The notes under the pieces are model-generated. The model saw only the letters and a program-made list of their open reading frames with translations, did not search any database and was not told where the DNA came from. A stretch of DNA of 25,289 nucleotides from a virus, in IMG/VR virus record IMGVR_UViG_3300030419_004482, positions 1-25,289 of that record; one strand, written 5' to 3'. The position numbers were made by a program, and so were the translations under genes. Below, one piece after another: positions 1 to 9,773 of the stretch (positions within the stretch are counted from its first letter, which is position 1; every line of letters starts with the position of its first letter).

Positions 1-3000
1 GACCAAGTTGGTCGCGCACAAACAAGAATGGGGCAGTCTGCTGCCTCTACTGGTCGTCAATTTTCAGCACAAGCATCTGGTTTAGGCGGATTAGTCGCAG
101 CATATGCTGGTGCGGCTGCAAACGTTTTTGCTTTACAACAAGCTTTTGCTGCCCTTCAAAGAGCTGCACAGGCTGATACAATAGTTCGTGGTACAAAAAC
201 TCTTGCTATAGAAATTGGTGAGAGTGGTAAAGCAATATTAGATAATGTAAGAGAAATTACTCAAGGACAACTCACTTTAGCAGAAGCTGCGGGTAATGTT
301 AACATTGCTTTATCTGCTGGTTTTGATTCTTCACAAATAGAAAAACTAACTGATATTTCAATGAAAGCTTCTAGAGCTTTAGGCAGATCTTTAACAGATG
401 CATTTACTAGAGTAACAAGAGGTGCTGCAAAACTAGAACCAGAATTATTAGACGAACTAGGTATTTTTACAAGGATTGATCCTGCAGTAGAAGCATATGC
501 TAATAAATTAAATGTTGCTACTTCATCTTTAACAAATTATGAAAAACGTCAAGCATTTGTTAATGCCGTTATCGAAGAAGGAGCGAAGAAATTTGGAAAT
601 ATTAATACTTCTGCGCCTTCTGCACAAAAATCAATTGAGAGATTAACAACAACTTTAGTTGACTTAGCTACTGAGTTTGGGCAAATGGTGGCTGCTATTT
701 TAACACCATTTTTAGATTTTATCTCAAATAATATGGGTAATGCTCTTTTAGCTTTTGGAGGAATCTTAGCATTAGTATTTGGAAAAGCCATGCAATTAAT
801 AGGAGGTTTTGCTTCAAAAGCAGTTGCAGATCTTAGATTATTTGCTGATAGTCTTAGATTACAATCTGAAAAAGCTAGTGGAAGCTTAGGAAAATTAACA
901 CAAGCCCAAAATGAGTTAAATGCTTCAATTGAAAAACGAGGAAAAGGTAAATTAGGTACTTTTACTCAGAAAGGAATACCAGCCGCTATTGCACAAGAAG
1001 CTGCGGCTGTTCGTTCACGTTTTAGAGCAGGTGATGTTTCTCAACGAGATGCTGATCGTAAATTTTTACAAGGTTTAACTAGAGATTATAAACTAACTGG
1101 TGCAGCAGCTACTGACGCAAAAAAGATGCTCCAAGGTTTTGACGCTGCTGCTAAATCTGCAACACTTAGTGCTAGAGGATTAGCAGGGGCTTCTCTATTT
1201 TTAGGAAAGGCTTTAAAATTTGTAGGTACAGCTGCTTCATGGATTGGAAGAATATTTTCAGGTTTATTTTTTATAATTTCTATTGGTCAATTAGCAGGAA
1301 CATTATTTGGATTTGATTTTTTAGGTATGTTACAAGATAAATTTCAAGATTTATCTCAAAGCGCTGAAAATTTAAAAGAAGGTTTATTAGGTGCTACATC
1401 AGCTGCTGCAGGGGGTGTTGATAAGCTTGAAAGCAGTATGAAACGATTAGGCATGCGCGATAAAGAACTTAGAAATTTAAGCGATACAATGAAAGATCTA
1501 AATAAAGAGGTTATGGCTGCTAGAGAACCAACAGTTCCAGTAGGAGGAACAGCAGGATTGGCAAATGCTGCACAATTATCTGGTGCAAGTCTACAGGCCG
1601 GTACAAATATTAATCCTCTCCAGTCAAGATTTGCTCAAATGATAGGTGGTAATGTTGGTATGGCTCAGAGAGCTCCTGTTGTAGGTGCGTTACAAGGACA
1701 AGGCGTACAAACTAATGTACAACAATTTCAAGCGGCAGTAGGAACTCAAACAGGTTTAGAAGCTACTCTTGCATCAGTTGATAAATTAATTGCAGCACAA
1801 GATGGTGCAACAGAGAAAAGTAGGCAGACAATTGAACAGTTAAAATATTTAAGAAAAGCATATGAAGAGGTAGGACACGCAGCTGAATATGTTGGAGCAG
1901 TCTCAAGAGTTACAGGTATAACTACTGATCAAGTTGCCTCTACTTTTAAAAAATATGGAGAAGTTTTAAGTTCAGGAGCTGTTAAATTTAATTTATTAGG
2001 AATAACTGTAGATGCTGCGAAAAAAGATTTTTCTGAGTTAGATAAAACTACTCAAGACTCTTTAATAGCCTTAAATTTATTTGGTAAAACTTTAAAAGAT
2101 GCGAATGATACTTTTGACCAAGGAAGTGCAAATTCTGAAACCTTATCCAAAAAATTAGGAGGTCTTCAGAAAAGTTATGAGAAAATGGTTAATATAGCAG
2201 AAGAAGACTGGGAAATTTTGCCTCTAGAGCAACTAGAGGCAATTGCTAAAGCAAATAAAGAAGTAGAGGAGCTTAACAAAAAAGTTAGACGATTAAAAGC
2301 ACTAGAAGGTATAGGTAAAGCATTAACAGATACTTTTGGATCTCAAATTAAAGCTTTAGATACTGCTGTATCTAAGGGCATGGTAAATGGCTTTGGACAG
2401 ATTGCTAAATCAAGTGGAGAGGTAGCTGCTAATCAAGCAAGATTTTTAAGTGCACAAATTGATACTACTAGAGAAACAGAAAAGGGAGTTACATTAGGAA
2501 CTTTATTAGAACAAAGAGCAAGAGGAAGAGTTAATTTTAATTCTGAAGAAAATAAACTCTTAGAAAATAGAGATAAAACTTTAAAGATTATAGCTGGAAC
2601 TGTTTTTAAACTTACTCAAGAGTTAGAAAAACAAATTAAAGGACAAGAAAAGCTATTAGTACAATTACAGGGACAGTATAATATACTAGTAAAGCAAACT
2701 GATTTACAAAGACTGCAGTCGGCATTAAAAACTCAACAAGCAGAACAACAGTCTTTAAATGATCTTAAATCAGAAGAAGCAAAAATAGAGCAAGCAAATA
2801 TTAATTTAGCAAAATCTAAAATAGATAGTATGAAAAAGATATTTAATGCACAAAAAGACATTAATAATGCTATTCGTGCAGGATTAGATTTAGATCGGCA
2901 AATTGCGGCTTTAAGAGCTAAACAAGCTTCTTCTAAAGCATTAGGGGCAAAAGATGCTCAAATGGCCCAAGCTCAGGGTAGAATGCAAGAGATGGATACA

Positions 3001-4491
3001 TTTCCTGGATTATTTACTCATCCAGAAGTTAGAGAACAAAAAGAAAAACTTGTTCAACTTGAATTTGAACGAGCTATGTTAGTTATAGAAGAACGTAAAC
3101 GTTTAGCAGCAGAAGAACGAGATACTCAACTTCAAATAGCAGAACGTAAACGACAAGATTTAGATGATTCATTAGCGCATCAAGTTAAATTAATGGCCAG
3201 AGAAGAAGAATTATTTAGTCAACAACAAGCTCTTCAAAAGATTAAAAACCAAGAAGAGTTACATAAATTAGAGCAAGACAAAGCTAATTTAGTTTCTCAA
3301 AAAGCGATTGCTCAACAAGAAATGGAGGTTGGATTAGCACAAATTAAGGCTGAAGAGGCTCGAAATGCTTTTCTTGCAGCACAAGATGCAGAACGTTTAA
3401 AAGGTTTAGAGATACAAAAAAATGTTGTTAACGCATTTATTGATGCAACAGGACCGGATACTGCTTTTGTTACAGCAATTAGAGAGTTTTTAAAAGCTGA
3501 AAAAAATATAGATATTAGTAAACAACTTAAGGATGCACCAAAAATAGTAGAAGAACAATTTACTAAATTAAAAGGATTAATGGGTCAAACTGGTGATTTA
3601 AGAGACCTTGCAACATTTGAGAAAAAAATGGGTATTATTGATAAAGGAGCTGCTAACGAATCACGAATTGCAGGTCAAATAACCGCAAATGAAGCACTTC
3701 AAGCATTAGTTAGGCGTCGTCATGAAATTGAAACCGATATTGAAAATGAAAAAATGAACGCAGCTAGAGAGGAACGTGCTGCTAACTATCATAAAACAGA
3801 GATAGAATTAAGTAATATTGATAAGTTAATTACTAAAATTACTGAAAAATATAATTTAGATATGGAGGGTGCAACTAGAGCCGCTGAAAAAGCACAACAA
3901 AAACGTGATCAAGATATGCAAAATATAGATGATCAATATAATTATACAAAGCAATTTGGTAATGATGTAAGTCGTATTTTTTCAGGTGAATTGACAGGAG
4001 CTTTTGATAATTTCTTTGACTCTGTAGCACAAGGAAAAGGTGTACTTGATTCCGCTAAGAGTGCTTTTAATAGTTTCATGCAAAGTATTATTAGTAGTTT
4101 ACAGAAAAAAGTTACTCAAAAATTTATAGAACCTGCATTGGAAAGTTTTTTTGGTTCAATATTTACATCTGGAGGGCCTGTAAGACATATGGCAGGCGGG
4201 GGTATGATGCGAGATCGTGTACCTGCAATGCTTGAGCCAGGTGAATTTGTAATTCGTAAACCAATGGCAAAAGCTATTGGCGGTCCTGCGCTACATGCGA
4301 TGAATGGGACAGGAAAAGGTTTAACACCTAATATTGAGGTTGTTGTTAATAATCAAGGTGCACCAAAAGATGCTCAAGCAAATGTTAAACCACAAATTGA
4401 CGTTAATAAAATGGTTGTAGAAATTGTTACTAGTGATCTTCGTAATAATGGACCGATTCGCAAATCATTAAGAGCAGGAGGTTCATCCTAA
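1..4491 (+). CDS. Tail tape-measure protein (5' partial)
   Basis: The frame is open from base 1, so the first ATG (base 28, no convincing Shine-Dalgarno) is probably internal and the gene starts upstream. At least 1487 residues follow that ATG. The protein fixes tail length during assembly and is ejected with the DNA. Visible order, numbered from base 28: an Ala/Gln-rich helical N-terminal part with a segment near residues 128-150 (RGAAKLEPELLDELGIFTR) that I recognise from marine phage tape measures; hydrophobic stretches near 235-260 and 385-430 that could be membrane-inserting; long charged coiled coils near 840-970, 1000-1125 and 1225-1310; and a C-terminal Gly-rich motif near 1385-1440 (DRVPAMLEPGEFVI) typical of tape-measure C-termini. 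By the usual rule of about 0.15 nm per residue the tail would exceed roughly 220 nm. It ends in a TAATG overlap with the next tail gene. Confidence 0.93.
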   Translation, partial: DQVGRAQTRMGQSAASTGRQFSAQASGLGGLVAAYAGAAANVFALQQAFAALQRAAQADTIVRGTKTLAIEIGESGKAILDNVREITQGQLTLAEAAGNVNIALSAGFDSSQIEKLTDISMKASRALGRSLTDAFTRVTRGAAKLEPELLDELGIFTRIDPAVEAYANKLNVATSSLTNYEKRQAFVNAVIEEGAKKFGNINTSAPSAQKSIERLTTTLVDLATEFGQMVAAILTPFLDFISNNMGNALLAFGGILALVFGKAMQLIGGFASKAVADLRLFADSLRLQSEKASGSLGKLTQAQNELNASIEKRGKGKLGTFTQKGIPAAIAQEAAAVRSRFRAGDVSQRDADRKFLQGLTRDYKLTGAAATDAKKMLQGFDAAAKSATLSARGLAGASLFLGKALKFVGTAASWIGRIFSGLFFIISIGQLAGTLFGFDFLGMLQDKFQDLSQSAENLKEGLLGATSAAAGGVDKLESSMKRLGMRDKELRNLSDTMKDLNKEVMAAREPTVPVGGTAGLANAAQLSGASLQAGTNINPLQSRFAQMIGGNVGMAQRAPVVGALQGQGVQTNVQQFQAAVGTQTGLEATLASVDKLIAAQDGATEKSRQTIEQLKYLRKAYEEVGHAAEYVGAVSRVTGITTDQVASTFKKYGEVLSSGAVKFNLLGITVDAAKKDFSELDKTTQDSLIALNLFGKTLKDANDTFDQGSANSETLSKKLGGLQKSYEKMVNIAEEDWEILPLEQLEAIAKANKEVEELNKKVRRLKALEGIGKALTDTFGSQIKALDTAVSKGMVNGFGQIAKSSGEVAANQARFLSAQIDTTRETEKGVTLGTLLEQRARGRVNFNSEENKLLENRDKTLKIIAGTVFKLTQELEKQIKGQEKLLVQLQGQYNILVKQTDLQRLQSALKTQQAEQQSLNDLKSEEAKIEQANINLAKSKIDSMKKIFNAQKDINNAIRAGLDLDRQIAALRAKQASSKALGAKDAQMAQAQGRMQEMDTFPGLFTHPEVREQKEKLVQLEFERAMLVIEERKRLAAEERDTQLQIAERKRQDLDDSLAHQVKLMAREEELFSQQQALQKIKNQEELHKLEQDKANLVSQKAIAQQEMEVGLAQIKAEEARNAFLAAQDAERLKGLEIQKNVVNAFIDATGPDTAFVTAIREFLKAEKNIDISKQLKDAPKIVEEQFTKLKGLMGQTGDLRDLATFEKKMGIIDKGAANESRIAGQITANEALQALVRRRHEIETDIENEKMNAAREERAANYHKTEIELSNIDKLITKITEKYNLDMEGATRAAEKAQQKRDQDMQNIDDQYNYTKQFGNDVSRIFSGELTGAFDNFFDSVAQGKGVLDSAKSAFNSFMQSIISSLQKKVTQKFIEPALESFFGSIFTSGGPVRHMAGGGMMRDRVPAMLEPGEFVIRKPMAKAIGGPALHAMNGTGKGLTPNIEVVVNNQGAPKDAQANVKPQIDVNKMVVEIVTSDLRNNGPIRKSLRAGGSS

Positions 4492-6113
4492 TGGCAACAT
4501 ATCCTAGTGATGCAACAGTAGCTCCTGAAACTTTTCCTGTAGTTTCAAGTATAACTTATACTAGTGTTTCTACTGGTACAACAAATTTTGCATTACCTTC
4601 TGTAGTTACATCTAGGTCAGAAGTATTAGCGATAGTTGATGGAATTACTCAAGCTACTTCTATTTATACATTAGATGGTGGGGGTGAAAGTATCACTTTT
4701 ATTCAAGCACCTAATCCTTCAACATCTTTGATAATTAAAAATATTTCAGTTCCTACTAAGTATTTACTCAATAGAGAAATTGAAGATTCTGTTGGCGTAA
4801 ATTATGGTAATAGTGTAACTACAATAAATAGTAATACTTATATGATTAATTCTAATCAGGAGTCTTTTGCACTTCCTGCAGGTCATAATGTTTCTGCTGC
4901 TTCTGAAATTTTTGTATATATTGGTGGTGTCTTTCAAGATACAGATGCTTTTACTTATCCTAGTGTTACTTTAGGTACTGAAGGTATTGATATCGGTGAT
5001 AATACAGCCACTAAACTTTTATGTAACTTTAATGGAGCAGATGGAACTACACCTGCAAATAATGATGAAAGTCCTTCTGCACATACTTTAGATTTTGAGG
5101 AAAATGCTCAATTAGATACTTCTTATAAACAATTTGGTACGGCATCTCTTTTACTAGACGGTACTAATGATGCAGTTAATATTGCGGCTAGTAATGACTT
5201 TGACTTTTCTGATGATAATTATACTTTAGAATGTTTTGTAAGACCTGCGGCTGGTGACTTTACTGCTAATTCAACGATTTTATCTAGAACAAAAGATGTA
5301 AATAATTTTTATCGTTTAGCTTTACATACAGATTCAAATATTTCCTTTTCATATATGCAAGGAGGCGTTTTTAGTAATGTTACTGGTGGTAACGCTAATG
5401 GTGAAGTATTTTCTCATGTTGCTGTCTCTTATAATCATGCTGATTCTGTTTTAGCTCTTTTTGTTAATAATGTACGAGTTGCTACTAGTTCACTTACGGT
5501 ATCTAACCATGCGGTAATGGTAAATGCTCCTCTTCAAATTGGAAATGCAAATGTATTAGCGCAAGATTTTAATGGACATATTGATGCTCTTCGTATGTCT
5601 AAAAGTTTAAAATATAATTCAGCAACAATTCAACCTGCTAATACTGCACCTACGGTTATTGGAGGTGGAGCACTTGGATCAGTAGATAAAAGTGATAACT
5701 TAAGTATTCGTACTTTTGGAATGACTGCTACTACTTTAGATAGATTTAATTCTATGGCAGATAGAAAACCCGATAAAGGTTTTGCAACCGATGAAACATT
5801 TTCAGTAGCTACTTTTACTAGTCAAGCAGGTTATGAAAAGCGCAGATTAAACTCAAGGCGTTCAAAAAGATCTTATCAACTTACTTATAGTAATATTACG
5901 GGTATAGAAAAAACAGCTATTCAAGATTTTTATAAAGCTAGAAGTGGAAGTTTTGAGTCTTTCACTTTTGACTTGTCACATCTTAATGATTCTGGTACAC
6001 TATATACTAGATTTGAGGGTCCACTCAATATCACACAAACTTTATCTACTGGAACAACTTTGTTAGATAATTTTTATACAGTTTCCTTTTCTCTTCAAGA
6101 GGTTTTCGATTAA
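4491..6113 (+). CDS. Distal tail (Dit/gpM-like) protein with inserted LamG-type lectin domain
   Basis: 540 residues. The position directly after the tape measure, and the C-terminal block around residues 457-540 (NITGIEKTAIQDFYKARSG, then an FTFDL segment and a beta-rich end), fit the gpM/DUF2460-like distal tail proteins that join the tube to the tip. The middle, roughly residues 174-376, has the shape of a LamG/concanavalin-like jelly roll: LLCNFNGADG at its start, a GTASLLLDG segment, and GHIDALRMSKS at its end. Such domains bind carbohydrate in other proteins, so this copy may help contact the cell surface; that is inference. The first about 150 residues are Ser/Thr-rich beta sequence without a family I can name. 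The start is well supported: AGGAGG at 4476-4481 lies 9 bases before the ATG, which overlaps the upstream stop (TAATG). Confidence 0.82.
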   Translation: MATYPSDATVAPETFPVVSSITYTSVSTGTTNFALPSVVTSRSEVLAIVDGITQATSIYTLDGGGESITFIQAPNPSTSLIIKNISVPTKYLLNREIEDSVGVNYGNSVTTINSNTYMINSNQESFALPAGHNVSAASEIFVYIGGVFQDTDAFTYPSVTLGTEGIDIGDNTATKLLCNFNGADGTTPANNDESPSAHTLDFEENAQLDTSYKQFGTASLLLDGTNDAVNIAASNDFDFSDDNYTLECFVRPAAGDFTANSTILSRTKDVNNFYRLALHTDSNISFSYMQGGVFSNVTGGNANGEVFSHVAVSYNHADSVLALFVNNVRVATSSLTVSNHAVMVNAPLQIGNANVLAQDFNGHIDALRMSKSLKYNSATIQPANTAPTVIGGGALGSVDKSDNLSIRTFGMTATTLDRFNSMADRKPDKGFATDETFSVATFTSQAGYEKRRLNSRRSKRSYQLTYSNITGIEKTAIQDFYKARSGSFESFTFDLSHLNDSGTLYTRFEGPLNITQTLSTGTTLLDNFYTVSFSLQEVFD

Positions 6114-8170
6114 TGACTGCTAGAAATTATGATTTAATTTTAAAGTTTAATTCTAATTCACCTGTACATGTAGGTTCTTTAAGTGCTGGCAATGTTATTA
6201 CTGGAAATAGTTCTGCTGCTTCTGGTACTATTGCCAATATTGATTTAAGTGCTAATACTATTAAAGTAAAATTAAGTAATACTTTAATGAAATTTCGAAA
6301 AGACGAATATTTTCATGCTAATGCAGCTACTACAAGAGTTTTAAATGTAGATTTTAAAGTCACAAGTTTAACACATAATGTAACATCAGTTACAATTGAT
6401 AATTTAAATTATGCAGAATTAAATCAAAATCTTACAGCAGCAATGGCGGCTATGAGAACTGATGGTAATACTGTTGGCGGTTCAGAAGTTACTACAGCTA
6501 ATGCTCTTATTTTACCGATACCTGCTAATAATAAAAATGAAATTACTGTATTATTTAATAATACTCATATTCATTCTGATGAATATATATGGTCTGGTGA
6601 TTTAGATACTGGCGCTAATCAATTTGCTTCTTTTGGTTCTAGAGTTCAATTAAATTCTCAATCAGTATTTGATATTGAGGGAATGGCATCTAATGCTATT
6701 GTTTTTAAATATTCTAGGTTAACTCAAGACGCTAATTATACAGTTCGTGTTGCTACTGCTAATTTAAAATCAACAGCATTTGAACCTGCTGTATGGGTAA
6801 GTAACGATACTATTGCTAGTGGTAATGTAATTCTTGAGATAGAAAATTCACCTTATATAGCAGAAAAAAATGCATTTACACAGAATCCAATAGTAAGATT
6901 AATTGATATTTATTATCCTGGTGAATGGTATCCTCCAAAAGCAACAGGTAATCCAGGTGGTCAAGGTTCTGGATTAGCATGGCCTCATAATTTTCCTTTT
7001 AGAATAGCAGAAATAAATGGAGATATTATATCAGATATAAACTATAATGTAACTTTTGATGGAGGTACTTATAAACCTTATCCTATAAATATTTCTGCAT
7101 TTGATCAACAATCTGATGGAGAGATTAATGAACTTACTGTAAATATATTTAATTTTGAGAATATTATATCTGCTTTAATAGAAGATCCATTTTTAGCAGG
7201 TAATAATAAAAATAATTCTGCTATGGCTATTGTAAATGGGGAATATGTAAATGGTATTGATCCTAGAACTATAAATATGAATCCTCAAGAAATTAGTGAC
7301 TGGTCTGGTTTTCCTAATTATGAAAGTTCTGGTAAATCAACTGCTAATCTTGCAGCAAATATATTACATAATATAAGATCTTCTGATAATGCTAGATATA
7401 AGGCAAATAGTACAGCTATTGGTACTTATGGCTCAGAAAACGTATCTTGGTCTAGAGACGAAGTTCTTGCAGTAGATAGAGCAGGTTTATCTAATTGGGA
7501 TGAAAAGAAAATAGATAGTCGTGATTTACTAGGAGCTGTAGTAACAATTAAATCTACATTTGCTAATTTTCTTGATGTTTGGCCTGAATACTCTGTTATT
7601 AAAAGTAGTTTTTCTAATACAATAGAAATGTATACTACTTCTCCTTATCGTGTAGGTGATAACGTAAAAAGTTCTAAAGGAGATACAGAAGCAACAATTC
7701 AAGCAATAGAAGAAAATAGATTTTTATTTTTAGATCGTGAACTAGAAACAGGTACTACTCGTGGTGATGCTGTATACATTGTAAATACAGATGCTGATCC
7801 AGAAGCATATTTAGAAGATGTATTTAAAATTGATTCACTAGATAGTTTAAATGATACTCTTGCTACTTTTACTTTAACTTCTTGGTTGCAATATTTTAAA
7901 TATGTTTTACCTAAAAGAAAATTTTACAAAAATACTTGTCAATGGGAATATAAAGGTGAAGAATGTCAGTACCCAGGACCGGGAGGCGGTAATATACCTG
8001 GTACAAGCCAAACTGCTCCAACAACAGGTTTTGCAGCAGATAATTCTGAAGTAACTGCTGCTAGCGGACTTGATGTTTGTGGTAAGAGTTTACAATCATG
8101 TTCGTTAAGATATAATGAGGTACATTTTGGAGGATTTCCTGCAACTGGTAGAACAATTCCGAGGCAATAA
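6113..8170 (+). CDS. gpL-like tail-tip protein with four-Cys iron-sulfur motif
   Basis: 685 residues. The C-terminus carries the signature of lambda gpL-type minor tail proteins: C609 and C618 (NTCQWEYKGEECQYPG), then C656 and C663 (VCGKSLQSC), then a HFGGFP ending. Lambda gpL homologues are known to coordinate an iron-sulfur cluster through such cysteines, so a cluster is likely here too. The central region around residues 270-345 (YPGEWYP, FRIAEINGDI, YPINISAF) fits the gpL/DUF2163-like hub fold. At 685 residues it is much longer than lambda gpL (about 230): the first about 270 residues are an extra beta-rich region, and a GDxV-rich beta insertion sits near 505-565. AAGAGG at 6097-6102 plus a TAATG overlap define the start. 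The next gene, a radical SAM protein, is coupled to it by another TAATG. Confidence 0.85.
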   Translation: MTARNYDLILKFNSNSPVHVGSLSAGNVITGNSSAASGTIANIDLSANTIKVKLSNTLMKFRKDEYFHANAATTRVLNVDFKVTSLTHNVTSVTIDNLNYAELNQNLTAAMAAMRTDGNTVGGSEVTTANALILPIPANNKNEITVLFNNTHIHSDEYIWSGDLDTGANQFASFGSRVQLNSQSVFDIEGMASNAIVFKYSRLTQDANYTVRVATANLKSTAFEPAVWVSNDTIASGNVILEIENSPYIAEKNAFTQNPIVRLIDIYYPGEWYPPKATGNPGGQGSGLAWPHNFPFRIAEINGDIISDINYNVTFDGGTYKPYPINISAFDQQSDGEINELTVNIFNFENIISALIEDPFLAGNNKNNSAMAIVNGEYVNGIDPRTINMNPQEISDWSGFPNYESSGKSTANLAANILHNIRSSDNARYKANSTAIGTYGSENVSWSRDEVLAVDRAGLSNWDEKKIDSRDLLGAVVTIKSTFANFLDVWPEYSVIKSSFSNTIEMYTTSPYRVGDNVKSSKGDTEATIQAIEENRFLFLDRELETGTTRGDAVYIVNTDADPEAYLEDVFKIDSLDSLNDTLATFTLTSWLQYFKYVLPKRKFYKNTCQWEYKGEECQYPGPGGGNIPGTSQTAPTTGFAADNSEVTAASGLDVCGKSLQSCSLRYNEVHFGGFPATGRTIPRQ

Positions 8171-9381
8171 TGGTTAAAGGATGCATACTTCCCTGGATTC
8201 ATTTATTTGGGGATATTAGAGGTGATTATAGACTATGTTGTCATATACCTGCTAATGATCATGATAGATCTGATGTATTAGCTACTCATAAAGATCCTAT
8301 TGCCTCAATTTGGAATAATGATTATTATAAGAAAACCAGATTACAGTTTTTAGATAGTAAAATACCTTCTCCCTGTCAGAAATTTTGTTATGATGTAGAA
8401 AAAATGGGAGGAGAATCTAACCGGCAACAAGTAAATAAACGATTTAGTAAGTTTTCTGTATTACAAAAATATACTAGATCAGATGGAAGTTTATCTTCTA
8501 ATCCTATATATCTAGATTTTAGATTTAATAATAAGTGTAACTTTAAATGTAGAATCTGTGGGCCTTATTCCTCTTCTGCTTGGTTTAAAGATGCAGATAA
8601 AATATCTGTATTTAAAAACGCTCCTAAAGAACTTTCTACTTATTATTCTAATAATGATGAATTTTGGGATTATTTATATACGATAAAAGATAGTATAAAA
8701 TATTTTTATTTTGCTGGTGGTGAACCGCTTACCATGGATAGTCATTATAAGCTATTACAATGGTTAATTGATAATGATAAGACAGATGTTGAACTTACCT
8801 ATAATACAAATTTGAGTACGTTAAAATATAAAAATTATAATGTTTTTAAGATGTGGGATAGATTTGAAAAAATCATACTCTGGCCTAGTATAGATGGTTA
8901 TAAGAAACATTGTGAATATGGTAGGACTAATTTTAATTGGGATATATTTGAGAGAAATCTAAATATTACTAAAATGTATGTTTCTACTGTTAGTTGTACT
9001 ATTTCATTATATAGTGCATTAACAAGTGTAGAATTAATATTATATTTAAAATCAAAAGGTATAGGTACTTTTTTAAGTGTATTAGACTTTCCAGAACATC
9101 TTGATTGTAGATTATTACCGAAAGAAATTAAAGATAAGATAGAAAGAAAATTTTTATTGTTAAAGAAAAAATTATCTGTAGGAGGTAATTCTAGATTATT
9201 TCTTTCTGAGGAAGAAGTTGATAATATTGATAGAACAGTAGCTTATTTAAAAAATGATATAGAAAATAAAGATACTCTATTAAAACGTTTTAAAAAATAT
9301 AATGAACAAGTAGATAAATTAAATAATACATCATTTGTAGAAGTATATCCGGAATTAAAAGAATGGTACGAGACAATATAA
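8170..9381 (+). CDS. Radical SAM protein with N-terminal twitch domain
   Basis: 403 residues. The core motif C123-x3-C127-x2-C130 (CNFKCRIC) would bind the [4Fe-4S] cluster that cleaves S-adenosylmethionine, and G183-G184-E185-P186 is the SAM-binding GGEP motif. Before the core, residues 1-80 look like a half-SPASM (twitch) auxiliary-cluster domain: C5 in CILPWIHL, C23-C24, then C69 and C73 in SPCQKFC. This N-terminal twitch order is that of the family named twitch domain-containing radical SAM protein. Members occur in marine phages, but I know of no established substrate. The gene sits inside the lambda-like L-K-I-J tip cassette, starts in a TAATG overlap with the gpL-like gene (GAGG at 8161-8164), and overlaps the next gene by 19 bases. 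Modification of a tail protein is the simplest inference; host-directed chemistry is the alternative. Confidence 0.88.
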   Translation: MVKGCILPWIHLFGDIRGDYRLCCHIPANDHDRSDVLATHKDPIASIWNNDYYKKTRLQFLDSKIPSPCQKFCYDVEKMGGESNRQQVNKRFSKFSVLQKYTRSDGSLSSNPIYLDFRFNNKCNFKCRICGPYSSSAWFKDADKISVFKNAPKELSTYYSNNDEFWDYLYTIKDSIKYFYFAGGEPLTMDSHYKLLQWLIDNDKTDVELTYNTNLSTLKYKNYNVFKMWDRFEKIILWPSIDGYKKHCEYGRTNFNWDIFERNLNITKMYVSTVSCTISLYSALTSVELILYLKSKGIGTFLSVLDFPEHLDCRLLPKEIKDKIERKFLLLKKKLSVGGNSRLFLSEEEVDNIDRTVAYLKNDIENKDTLLKRFKKYNEQVDKLNNTSFVEVYPELKEWYETI

Positions 9382-9773
9382 GTAAATACTTAGGATATTA
9401 TCATAACTATTTAGAAATTAATTGTATAACTATTATTAATGATTTCTATAAAAAAGAATTAAATATAGATGATATAGAAAAAATTATACCATCTGATATT
9501 AAAAATAGAAATTGGATGAAGAAAATTAGCTTAGAGCAAATTGATGAATGGGCATTAACATATGGTAAAAAAGTTTCCTTGACAGAAGCACGAGATTTTG
9601 ATGTAATGGTATTTAAATCAGAACGATTTCAAAGACCAATACATTTTGGTATGTTTTTAAAACCATGTCATATGTTACATCTTGAAGAGGGGAGTACATC
9701 AAGATATGAATCAATTAGTAACGAGTGGGTTAAGTCACTCTACTCAATCTACAGACACAAATCCTTGGTATAG
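9363..9773 (+). CDS. NlpC/P60-like cysteine peptidase, first of a tandem pair
   Basis: 136 residues. Fold-level features match the phage NlpC/P60 family: the N-terminal SKYLGYYHNYLEINC segment with probable nucleophile C21, DFDVMVFK before the catalytic His in PIHFGMF (H94), then MLHLEEG and a C-terminal LYSIYRH ending. The usual D-C pair is N20-C21 here and the rest is divergent, so activity is likely but not certain. In lambda this domain is the C-terminal half of gpK, thought to cut peptidoglycan or mature the tip. Here it is a separate gene, starting inside the end of the radical SAM gene with only a weak ribosome site, and overlapped at its end by a second NlpC/P60-like gene. Confidence 0.68.
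   Translation: MVRDNISKYLGYYHNYLEINCITIINDFYKKELNIDDIEKIIPSDIKNRNWMKKISLEQIDEWALTYGKKVSLTEARDFDVMVFKSERFQRPIHFGMFLKPCHMLHLEEGSTSRYESISNEWVKSLYSIYRHKSLV

Noticed and set aside
28-30. ATG at base 28 as the true tape-measure start
   Set aside because: The frame is open to the left edge of the window and no good ribosome site precedes this ATG.
549-791. Minus-strand open frames inside the tape measure, gpI, gpJ and fibre genes
   Set aside because: Each is fully covered by a well-supported + strand gene and shows no recognisable protein features.
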